DNA from: JASLCR01 sp036405515
GTDB taxonomy: Bacteria; Patescibacteriota; Saccharimonadia; Saccharimonadales; Saccharimonadaceae
DNA length: 6,167 nt
Assembly: GCA_036405515.1 (NCBI GenBank)
Contig: DASWXM010000037.1
Coordinates: 1-6,167 of the forward strand
Reading direction: 5' to 3'
Of the stretch, positions 1-3,833 are shown piece after piece. The notes beneath the pieces were generated by a model. That model saw only the letters and a list, made by a program, of their open reading frames with translations. It was not told the origin of the DNA and did no database searches. Made by a program: the position numbers and the translations under genes. Numbering within the stretch: the stretch's first letter is position 1; the number at the start of each line of letters is the position of its first letter.

Positions 1-94
1 AGATGCCTTGCGGGTTATTAGCTATTTGAAGAAGCGTGATATACGTCCGAGCTATATTGATGTGAGGGTAAAGGGGAAGGCATTCTACAAATAG
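1..94 (+). CDS. C-terminal fragment of FtsQ/DivIB-like cell division protein (5' end outside window)
   Basis: The frame starting at base 2 is open from the left edge and gives 30 residues ending at TAG 92-94: DALRVISYLKKRDIRPSYID followed by VRVKGKAFYK. The 'YIDVRV.GKA(F/Y)YK' ending resembles the C-terminus of FtsQ/DivIB proteins, bitopic membrane proteins of the divisome that connect early and late cell-division factors; in that family the last strand of the extracytoplasmic domain ends in a similar 'IDVR..GRAYYK' pattern. This is recognition by eye from a short tail, so the family is uncertain. No POTRA domain or membrane segment can be seen because the rest lies outside the window. A terminator-like hairpin follows eight bases after the stop, so this is the last gene of its transcript. 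Confidence 0.55.
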   Translation, partial: DALRVISYLKKRDIRPSYIDVRVKGKAFYK

Positions 95-101
95 AAAACG
101 A

Positions 102-150
102 TAGAGCAGGGTGTAGCACCCCGCTCTACTACCATAGTTCTATTTTTGTT
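102..150 (+). terminator. Probable terminator hairpin after the FtsQ-like gene
   Basis: TAGAGC at 102-107 pairs with GCTCTA at 123-128, and GGGTG at 109-113 pairs with CACCC at 117-121. One A/C mismatch separates the two blocks and the loop is TAG. The stem is strong, but the T-rich stretch (TTCTATTTTTGTT) begins about 12 bases after the hairpin instead of directly behind it, so intrinsic termination is likely but not certain. On the opposite strand the hairpin is followed closely by TCGTTTTC, so it could act in both directions. Confidence 0.55.
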
Positions 151-201
151 CGCATAGTGCGTAGACCGCAAAAAACATATTTATATATTAAAATATCAAA
201 A

Positions 202-263
202 ATGCAAATATGCAAATAACAGGGAAGAAGGATAGGGGAGCATGAAATAGAAAAAATGCAAAT
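202..263 (+). repeat. Three ATGCAAAT octamers, two in tandem
   Basis: ATGCAAAT occurs at 202-209 and directly again at 210-217, then at 256-263, always in A-rich surroundings. Three exact 8-mers in 62 bp is more than expected for unbiased sequence, but the local AT bias makes chance repeats easier. No function is known to me for this octamer in bacteria. Confidence 0.5.
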
Positions 264-830
264 GTTTTCACGGATGCATAGATATGTGTGGAAAAGTCTA
301 CAAAGCGGACATAGGTTTATCATGACTCAAGGCTCTGAGAGTACCCTGACTTTTAAAGAAAGACGTGTATACGCAAAGTATGTAAACAGTAAGTTAATAC
401 GAAGCAAGTAGAACAAATGTAGGTGTAGATACCCTATTATAGTGAAAGTGATGTAAAACCCAATGAGGGCATATACCTCTTTATATCTATATTTTAATGA
501 CGTAAAAGAAACATTGTGCGACGTATGATCAGTATGACGATTATGGTTGCCTATTCACTGAATATGTCGAATTTTCTCCTGTGTTCATTATGTTTTTTAT
601 TGCATTTGCCCCACTTATGCCATATGCAGTGTTTATTTGCCTATCCGGCCTGTTTATCAATATTTTTCGCTGATTGTCTATGGACTGTGTATTTTTAGGT
701 ATTTAGGTACAAATTCCGTCCAGCCACAGCTTCATAGCTTAAGTTCCATTTATGTTCTATATTTGCCTGCAGCGATAAAATGAGTCATACAGTAGCAGGA
801 AGTACACGCGCATCGATACCACTTATGCTC

Positions 831-842
831 TATACTATGTGT
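831..842 (+). promoter_or_regulatory. Candidate -10 element for a leaderless transcript
   Basis: TATACT at 831-836 (5 of 6 matches to TATAAT) is followed by exactly six bases and then ATG at 843. A transcript starting at the usual distance would therefore begin at the A of the start codon. No recognisable -35 hexamer lies 16-18 bp upstream. The DUF4342 gene at 3820 shows the same geometry, which supports the reading. Confidence 0.4.
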
Positions 843-1202
843 ATGGATACTACAACTCTCGACACAACTACGCTTAATGGCCAAACAGATCTTAATAGCT
901 TGCTGCAAAATTCATCTAGCAGTTTGCTCCCAGAATCATTCATGGAGTCGCTTGGCACGGCTATCATGATTAGTACGATTATCTCATGTGTGTTTCTTGC
1001 GATATTTTTGACCGTGTATATTATTAGTACGATTCGCAAATGGAAGGTACAGTCAGCCGTGCTACATATGCAGAAAGATATTAGTGAGATCAAGCAGCAT
1101 CTTGTTGGCGCACCTGTGAGTTCTCAGCCGACAAACAATACGCGAAATCAGCAGGAGACTACACCTTCTAACGATAATCCACTTATTGCTACAGAACGCT
1201 AA
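843..1202 (+). CDS. Small single-pass membrane protein, hypothetical
   Basis: This gene encodes 119 residues from ATG 843. The N-terminal part (residues 1-35) is Thr/Asn/Ser-rich. A membrane segment of about 25 hydrophobic residues (ISTIISCVFLAIFLTVYIIS) follows, then a basic stretch IRKWK, then a short amphipathic helix (SAVLHMQKDISEIKQHL) that could form a coiled coil, and a disordered Gln/Asn/Pro/Thr tail. The layout suggests an outward N-terminus and a cytoplasmic helix plus tail by the positive-inside rule. I do not recognise the family. The frame is open back to ATG 780 (140 residues), but that extension looks non-coding, neither start has a Shine-Dalgarno sequence, and 843 sits at leaderless distance from TATACT; the longer form cannot be excluded. 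The 3' end overlaps metK on the other strand. Confidence 0.7.
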   Translation: MDTTTLDTTTLNGQTDLNSLLQNSSSSLLPESFMESLGTAIMISTIISCVFLAIFLTVYIISTIRKWKVQSAVLHMQKDISEIKQHLVGAPVSSQPTNNTRNQQETTPSNDNPLIATER

Positions 1203-2191
1203 GCCTGTTCCCATGTAAACGCAGGATGTCCAAAGTGTCCGTAGCGGGCGGTTTGTTCATATTGTGGCTTTTTGAGGTCAAGGAAATCTGCGATACCGCG
1301 AGGGGATAAATCATATCCTTCCACTCCCTTTTCGACGCCGTCAACGATCGCGGTGGCTTCAAGCGGCTGGTCGTAGCCGATAGCGTAGGCGAGGTACACG
1401 TATACTTCCTTTGCCTGGAATCGTTTTAGATAGTCTATAGCGATTTTTCGAGCTATATATGCAGCTGAACGGTCAACTTTGCTGGCATCTTTACCGCTAA
1501 AACAGCCGCCACCGATGGCGATGCGAGGACCATAGTTATCGACTACGAGCTTGCGCCCGGTCAGACCGGCATCGGCGTCGAAGCCACCCTGCTGCCAGTC
1601 CCCTGCGGGATTGATATGGAGTGTCGGATCGATGTTACGATGTTTTACGAAGCACGGATTGACGTATTTTTGGGTACGCGCCCAATCTTTGACTGCTTGC
1701 TCCAGCTCACCATGCGGGGCATGCTGAAAACTAGCGACAATTGCAACCATTTCCCTATCCTGAATTGTCACCTGTGTCTTACCGTCGTATGGCCATTTTT
1801 TGTACAGATATTGATTAAGATCACGGCTCAGTATCATTTCAAGCGGCAGATATTGAGGAGTTTCACTAGTCGCATATCCAGTCATAATACCTTGGTCCCC
1901 TGCTCCACCGGTATCAACACCATTTGCGATTTCCGGGCTCTGTTTTACCAGGCGTGTTTCTATCTCTACTTCACCGGCGATTCGAGCCACGATCGGCTCT
2001 ATCTCTATATGATCTTTGGCGGTCACTTCACCGGTGATGAACACCTTGCCGTGGCCTCCTACTGTCTCCACGGCAACGCGGGCATCGGGGTCGGCTGTCA
2101 GATACGCATCAAGTATCGCATCGGATATTTGATCACACAGCTTATCTGGGTGCTTTGGTGATACACTCTCGGCTGTTCTAAATTTTGACAT
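1199..2191 (-). CDS. metK: S-adenosylmethionine synthase (methionine adenosyltransferase)
   Basis: MetK makes S-adenosylmethionine from methionine and ATP in the cytoplasm, releasing phosphate and diphosphate; SAM is the main methyl donor. The 330-residue product has the family signatures in order: SPKHPDKLCDQ (residues 11-21, with the catalytic His14 and metal-binding Asp16), GAGDQGIM (96-103), DGKTQVT (136-142), DAGLTGRK (207-214) and GGGCFSGKDASKVDRSAAY (227-245, phosphate-binding loop), ending in GHFG..AFTWE. Residues matching E. coli Asp238, Arg244, Lys245, Lys265, Lys269 and Asp271 are present. It is about 50 residues shorter than typical bacterial MetK; the region before GAGDQG lacks the usual 'GY...D..SC' segment, and GGPxGD is replaced by GGFDAD. 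I chose ATG 2191 because the protein starts MSKFRTAESVS as in the family and AAAGGAG lies seven bases upstream; the open frame upstream runs through the riboswitch. Regulation is by SAM-I riboswitch. Confidence 0.97.
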   Translation of the reverse strand: MSKFRTAESVSPKHPDKLCDQISDAILDAYLTADPDARVAVETVGGHGKVFITGEVTAKDHIEIEPIVARIAGEVEIETRLVKQSPEIANGVDTGGAGDQGIMTGYATSETPQYLPLEMILSRDLNQYLYKKWPYDGKTQVTIQDREMVAIVASFQHAPHGELEQAVKDWARTQKYVNPCFVKHRNIDPTLHINPAGDWQQGGFDADAGLTGRKLVVDNYGPRIAIGGGCFSGKDASKVDRSAAYIARKIAIDYLKRFQAKEVYVYLAYAIGYDQPLEATAIVDGVEKGVEGYDLSPRGIADFLDLKKPQYEQTARYGHFGHPAFTWEQA

Positions 2192-2258
2192 AAAAAATCT
2201 CCTTTCGCGTATCTGCCCGGACAGATAAAAAGGAGTATTGATAGTCAATATCTTCCCC
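2192..2258 (-). promoter_or_regulatory. Riboswitch expression platform: SD-containing terminator versus antiterminator
   Basis: Two exclusive hairpins can be drawn on the metK strand. OFF: CTCCTTT (2235-2229) pairs with AAAGGAG (2205-2199), which is the metK Shine-Dalgarno sequence, and TATCTG (2227-2222) pairs with CAGATA (2215-2210); six T (2197-2192) follow, so the hairpin is both a possible intrinsic terminator and an SD sequester. ON: TATTGA (2250-2245) pairs with TCAATA (2241-2236), and GGGG (2258-2255) can pair with CTCC (2235-2232, one G-U) across a bulged AAGA. ON uses the 3' strands of aptamer helices P1 and P4 and removes the anti-SD, so SAM binding should favour OFF. Pairing is by eye, without energies. 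Confidence 0.75.
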
Positions 2259-2364
2259 GCTATTCGGGCTAGAATTGGCACCGTGTCCGCTGTATTCGTA
2301 TTTTGAATAAGAAGCTGGTTGCCGGCAGGTCATCGAGCTAGTTCTCTCGCTGCACTCTTGATAC
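2248..2364 (-). promoter_or_regulatory. SAM-I (S-box) riboswitch aptamer upstream of metK
   Basis: The leader carries the S-box core: TATCAAGAG, then CGAG...CTCGATGA, then GCCGGCAACC, then GGTGCCAATTC and GGGGAAGATA. Helices found: P1 GTATC (2364-2360) with GATAT (2252-2248); lower P2 GCAG (2353-2350) with CTGC (2328-2325); upper P2 CGAG (2349-2346) with CTCG (2337-2334); P4 CCCG (2268-2265) with CGGG (2259-2256). The pseudoknot is CTAG in the P2 loop (2341-2338) with CTAG after P3 (2272-2269). P3 is AT-rich (TATTC/GAATA) and irregular. SAM-I riboswitches turn off methionine and SAM genes when SAM is abundant, which fits metK directly downstream. Confidence 0.95.
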
Positions 2365-2386
2365 GTATGTTGTTAATTACTTCTTG

Positions 2387-2416
2387 AGTATATCACGCAG
2401 GAACAGGTGTTGACAA
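2387..2416 (-). promoter_or_regulatory. metK promoter
   Basis: On the minus strand TTGTCA (2416-2411) and TATACT (2392-2387) are separated by 18 bp, and TGA stands directly before TATACT, giving an extended -10 (TGnTATACT). The predicted start near 2380 precedes the SAM-I aptamer by about 15 bases, as needed for a riboswitch leader. The -35 overlaps the -35 of the divergent promoter. Confidence 0.65.
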
Positions 2417-2437
2417 TTTAATGTGAAGTTGTACAAT
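2410..2437 (+). promoter_or_regulatory. Strong promoter for the XRE gene
   Basis: A perfect TTGACA (2410-2415) lies 16 bp before TACAAT (2432-2437), predicting transcription from about 2444 and a leader of roughly 53 bases. The -10 overlaps the palindrome TTGTACAA (2429-2436), and AAGTTGT is directly repeated at 2426-2432 and 2442-2448, one copy on each side of the -10. This would be a natural operator for the encoded HTH protein, though no binding is shown. Confidence 0.75.
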
Positions 2438-2496
2438 AAACAAGTTGTTCTGCAAAGAGTGGAACGATGAACCTATCAGAAAGGTGGTGATGGTAG

Positions 2497-2835
2497 TTGC
2501 ACAGACTACGTCATTACAGGGAGTCATATGGGCTCTCAATTAAGGATTTGTCCATTCTATCGGACATTTCTGTCACCGCGATTCACCGAATCGAAAGTGG
2601 CAGTAACCCATATAAGGTGAATGAAGGTGTGGCGAAAGCCTTGGCTGACGCACTCGACACGGAAGTGTACAGCATCTTCGATAAGACCGAGTTGTCGCAC
2701 CTCGGTCGTCCACCGCACACAGGCAGGCCTATCGTTGCTCTTCGAATTGTCGGGGAGAATGAGATGATTTGCTCTGGCTGCAATCTTGCAGTCCCACGAG
2801 CAGTCGGCTGCGATATGTGCATGGTTGCGGCATAA
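2497..2835 (+). CDS. XRE-family HTH regulator with C-terminal zinc ribbon
   Basis: This 112-residue protein has an N-terminal Cro/C1-type helix-turn-helix (about residues 3-61: LRHYRESYGLSIKDLSILSD, then ISVTAIHRIESG, the usual recognition-helix position). A linker with LGRPPHTGRPI follows, then a compact ribbon with CSGC (Cys92, Cys95) and CDMC (Cys105, Cys108) that should bind one zinc. It is therefore a small cytoplasmic DNA-binding protein; target and signal are unknown. The start is TTG, chosen because AAGGTGGT (2481-2488) lies eight bases upstream and the HTH begins immediately after; no in-frame ATG exists before the HTH and TAG/TGA block the frame upstream. It has its own promoter and terminator. 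The HTH-linker-ribbon layout recalls small regulators in actinobacteria and their phages, so transfer is plausible; this is from memory, not a search. Confidence 0.8.
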   Translation: MHRLRHYRESYGLSIKDLSILSDISVTAIHRIESGSNPYKVNEGVAKALADALDTEVYSIFDKTELSHLGRPPHTGRPIVALRIVGENEMICSGCNLAVPRAVGCDMCMVAA

Positions 2836-2890
2836 GCGCCAAAGCGTGTGGGTGGGGTTCTTCGGAGCCCCACCCCGCCGAGGCGCTTTT
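2834..2890 (+). terminator. Nested intrinsic terminator with UUCG tetraloop after the XRE gene
   Basis: The inner stem GGTGGGGTTC (2851-2860) pairs with GAGCCCCACC (2865-2874) with one G-U pair around the loop TTCG, closed by C-G, the exceptionally stable cUUCGg tetraloop. An outer stem AAGCGCC (2834-2840) pairs with GGCGCTT (2882-2888), ending in TTTT. The XRE stop codon TAA (2833-2835) overlaps the start of the outer stem. Confidence 0.93.
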
Positions 2891-2894
2891 ATAA

Positions 2895-2923
2895 TTGACT
2901 TATTTTAACTAAACTTGTATAAT
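2895..2923 (+). promoter_or_regulatory. Consensus promoter for the Gam-like gene
   Basis: TTGACT (2895-2900) and a perfect TATAAT (2918-2923) are separated by exactly 17 bp in an AT-rich island between two GC-rich segments. Transcription should begin near 2930, giving a leader of about 33 bases that ends in the strong ribosome binding site AGGAGGTG (2949-2956), six bases before GTG 2963. Confidence 0.85.
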
Positions 2924-2962
2924 ATTCGAGAAGCTCTTTTCATACACTAGGAGGTGTTTGAC

Positions 2963-3124
2963 GTGACCAACGTCAATCCCAAGGTGCTCGACCGACTGAG
3001 CACTGTCGCACGCAGGCGAATCCTCATCGAGGCTCGCCTGGACAAGCTCAAGGCACGGAACAAGGAGCGTCGCGATGCCATCAAGACGGTCTACGACCGC
3101 ATGGTGGGTCGCGTGGAGGTGTAG
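2963..3124 (+). CDS. N-terminal part of amber-interrupted Gam-like protein
   Basis: GTG 2963 follows AGGAGGTG by six bases and opens a 53-residue frame ending at TAG 3122-3124. The product is a highly basic, heptad-like helix (for example VARRRILIEARLDKLKARNK) of the sort that forms the N-terminal coiled coil in Mu Gam-type proteins. The ribosome binding site is the best in the window. The same frame continues after the TAG as the next entry, so this is better viewed as the first third of one gene than as a separate gene. Base composition is GC-rich and every Lys codon is AAG, unlike the neighbouring genes. Confidence 0.7.
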   Translation: MTNVNPKVLDRLSTVARRRILIEARLDKLKARNKERRDAIKTVYDRMVGRVEV

Positions 3125-3142
3125 ATCGCCAAGGCAGACGAC

Positions 3143-3526
3143 ATGCTGTGGCGCGCCATCGACAAGCACCGTGACGAGCTGACGCCTGGCGACGAACGAT
3201 CGTTCGCGACACGCTGGGTCAAGTTCCAGTTCAAGAACGTCCCGGCCTCTACCAAGGTGAAGGACACCTCTGGCATCGTGTTGGTGGCGCGCAAGCGGGG
3301 TGCACTCAAGCAGGTCGCTCACCCCACCTGGGTGGTCGATGACAAGCGACTGCTCGAGTACCTCAAGGACAACCCTGGCGAACGTGAGTACTACCAGGAG
3401 TTCCTCGAAGAGGTGCCGGAGCACGACACGCTCAGCATCAAGCTGAACGAGGGTCACGACGTGACGTTCGACAACAAGAAGCTCACGCCGAAGGCCGTCT
3501 CGGTCAAGCGCAACAACAAGAGCTAG
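3143..3526 (+). CDS. C-terminal part of Gam-like host-nuclease-inhibitor protein
   Basis: This 127-residue frame starts at ATG 3143, in the same phase as the upstream 53-codon piece, and ends at TAG 3524-3526. Read together as one 187-codon unit it has the length (Mu Gam is about 174 residues) and layout of the phage Mu Gam family: basic coiled coil, 'A.DKHRDELTPG' linker, a strand-rich middle (WVKFQFKNVPA), a helix with WVVDDKRLLEYLKDN and a final strand ending VSVKR. Gam proteins bind DNA ends and protect them from RecBCD-type nucleases. The assignment is by pattern only and could be wrong. No good Shine-Dalgarno precedes ATG 3143: GGAGGTG at 3115-3121 is 21 bases away. The GC-rich composition with AAG/GAC/CTC codon preference suggests recent transfer. 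Confidence 0.6.
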   Translation: MLWRAIDKHRDELTPGDERSFATRWVKFQFKNVPASTKVKDTSGIVLVARKRGALKQVAHPTWVVDDKRLLEYLKDNPGEREYYQEFLEEVPEHDTLSIKLNEGHDVTFDNKKLTPKAVSVKRNNKS

Positions 3527-3547
3527 CACGCCCTGTGTCCGCTCGAG

Positions 3548-3580
3548 GTAAGGCCTCGCGGATGCGGGGCTTTACTTTTT
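3548..3580 (+). terminator. Intrinsic terminator after the Gam-like gene
   Basis: GTAAGGCCTCGC (3548-3559) pairs with GCGGGGCTTTAC (3564-3575) over 12 bp with two G-U pairs around loop GGAT, followed directly by TTTTT (3576-3580). The 3' arm and T run overlap the last codons (Lys-Lys-stop) of the DUF4342 gene on the other strand. Confidence 0.93.
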
Positions 3581-3820
3581 CTCTTCGCGTTCTACCACGA
3601 TCGTGCACTCTGTCACGAGGGCGGCGATGGCACCGACAGCGGCAAGTAGTGGTGCGAGCGCAGCGCCGACTACACCGATAGTCAGCGGTAGCTCGACGAT
3701 AGTTTTGCCTTCTTTATTCTTTACGGTAATCTTGCGGGCGTTACCTTCAGCGATGATCTCTTTCACTTTTTTCAATAGGTCTTCGCCGTTTACTTTGAAT
3801 TCTTCAGTGCGTTTTGTCAT
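3572..3820 (-). CDS. DUF4342 domain protein
   Basis: This 82-residue protein matches the DUF4342 pattern: N-terminal amphipathic helix (EEFKVNGEDLLKKVKEIIAE), a short beta segment (ARKITVKNKEGKTIVELPL), a Gly/Ala-rich hydrophobic stretch of about 25 residues (GVVGAALAPLLAAVGAIAAL) and the ending VTECTIVVEREEKK. The hydrophobic stretch could cross or lie on the membrane. The family is common in bacteria and its function is unknown. I chose ATG 3820 over ATG 3835 because the family begins close to 'TEEFKV' and because the -10 element TACAAT (3832-3827, minus strand) ends exactly six bases before it, leaving no room for an upstream start. There is no Shine-Dalgarno. It is divergent from yaaA with 13 bp between start codons. 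Confidence 0.88.
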   Translation of the reverse strand: MTKRTEEFKVNGEDLLKKVKEIIAEGNARKITVKNKEGKTIVELPLTIGVVGAALAPLLAAVGAIAALVTECTIVVEREEKK

Positions 3821-3822
3821 AC

Positions 3823-3832
3823 TACTATTGTA
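3823..3832. promoter_or_regulatory. Overlapping back-to-back -10 elements for DUF4342 and yaaA
   Basis: The minus strand reads TACAAT (3832-3827) six bases before ATG 3820, and the plus strand reads TACTAT (3823-3828) five bases before ATG 3834. Both fit TAnnnT and both would start transcription at or next to the start codon. The two elements share bases 3827-3828. No good -35 hexamer is seen for either; any -35 contacts would lie inside the opposite gene. Confidence 0.5.
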
Positions 3833-3833
3833 C

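Larger units (their letters stand above)
129..842. other. AT-rich intergenic region with no convincing gene
   Basis: This is the only long gene-free stretch in the window. Short open frames at 516-698 (+) and 129-323 (-) give Cys- and Ile-rich peptides without RBS, domain or natural composition, and I do not accept them. Visible items are three copies of ATGCAAAT (202-209, 210-217, 256-263), a lone TGTGGAAAA at 287-295 that resembles a DnaA box, and weak hairpins such as GAGG/CCTC around 464-478. I found no tRNA cloverleaf and no tmRNA, RNase P or SRP RNA core motif. An unrecognised small RNA remains possible. Confidence 0.5.
2963..3526 (+). pseudogene. Whole Gam-like gene, interrupted by in-frame TAG at codon 54
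   Basis: The two pieces above share one frame with no frameshift, and the 18 bases between TAG and ATG 3143 encode IAKADD, which joins smoothly to the following helix. A single C-to-T change (CAG to TAG, Gln) or G-to-T change (GAG to TAG, Glu) would explain the break. Alternatives are stop readthrough, reinitiation after the TAG, or an assembly error. The remaining frame shows no decay, so any mutation is recent or tolerated. Confidence 0.55.

Noticed and set aside
287..295. TGTGGAAAA, resembling a DnaA box, as a sign of a replication origin
   Set aside because: Only a single copy is seen, with no dnaA or dnaN nearby and no cluster of boxes.
516..698. 60-codon plus-strand frame with hydrophobic, Cys-rich product
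   Set aside because: No SD and no leaderless -10 at the right distance; the composition (many Cys, Met, Leu, His) looks like translated AT-rich noise.
700..732. GGTACAAATTCCGTCCAGCCA looking like a tRNA 3' end
   Set aside because: The T-loop is not TTCAAAT, and no matching acceptor strand, D-arm or anticodon arm lies about 70 bases upstream.
1616..2161. 181-codon open frame on the plus strand inside metK
   Set aside because: It is fully antisense to metK, has no RBS, and its composition is that of a shadow frame.
2192..2281. 30-codon N-terminal extension of metK
   Set aside because: It runs through the SAM-I riboswitch and its expression platform; the family N-terminus and the AAAGGAG RBS place the start at 2191.
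2909..3529. 206-codon open frame on the minus strand antisense to the Gam-like gene
   Set aside because: It lies opposite a gene with consensus promoter, RBS and terminator. It stays open because the segment is GC-rich, and its Leu/Val/His/Arg-heavy product has no recognisable domain and would end inside the promoter of the other strand.
3603..3833. 77-codon N-terminal extension of yaaA
   Set aside because: It is antisense to the DUF4342 gene, and YaaA proteins begin at the MQILL segment encoded from 3834.
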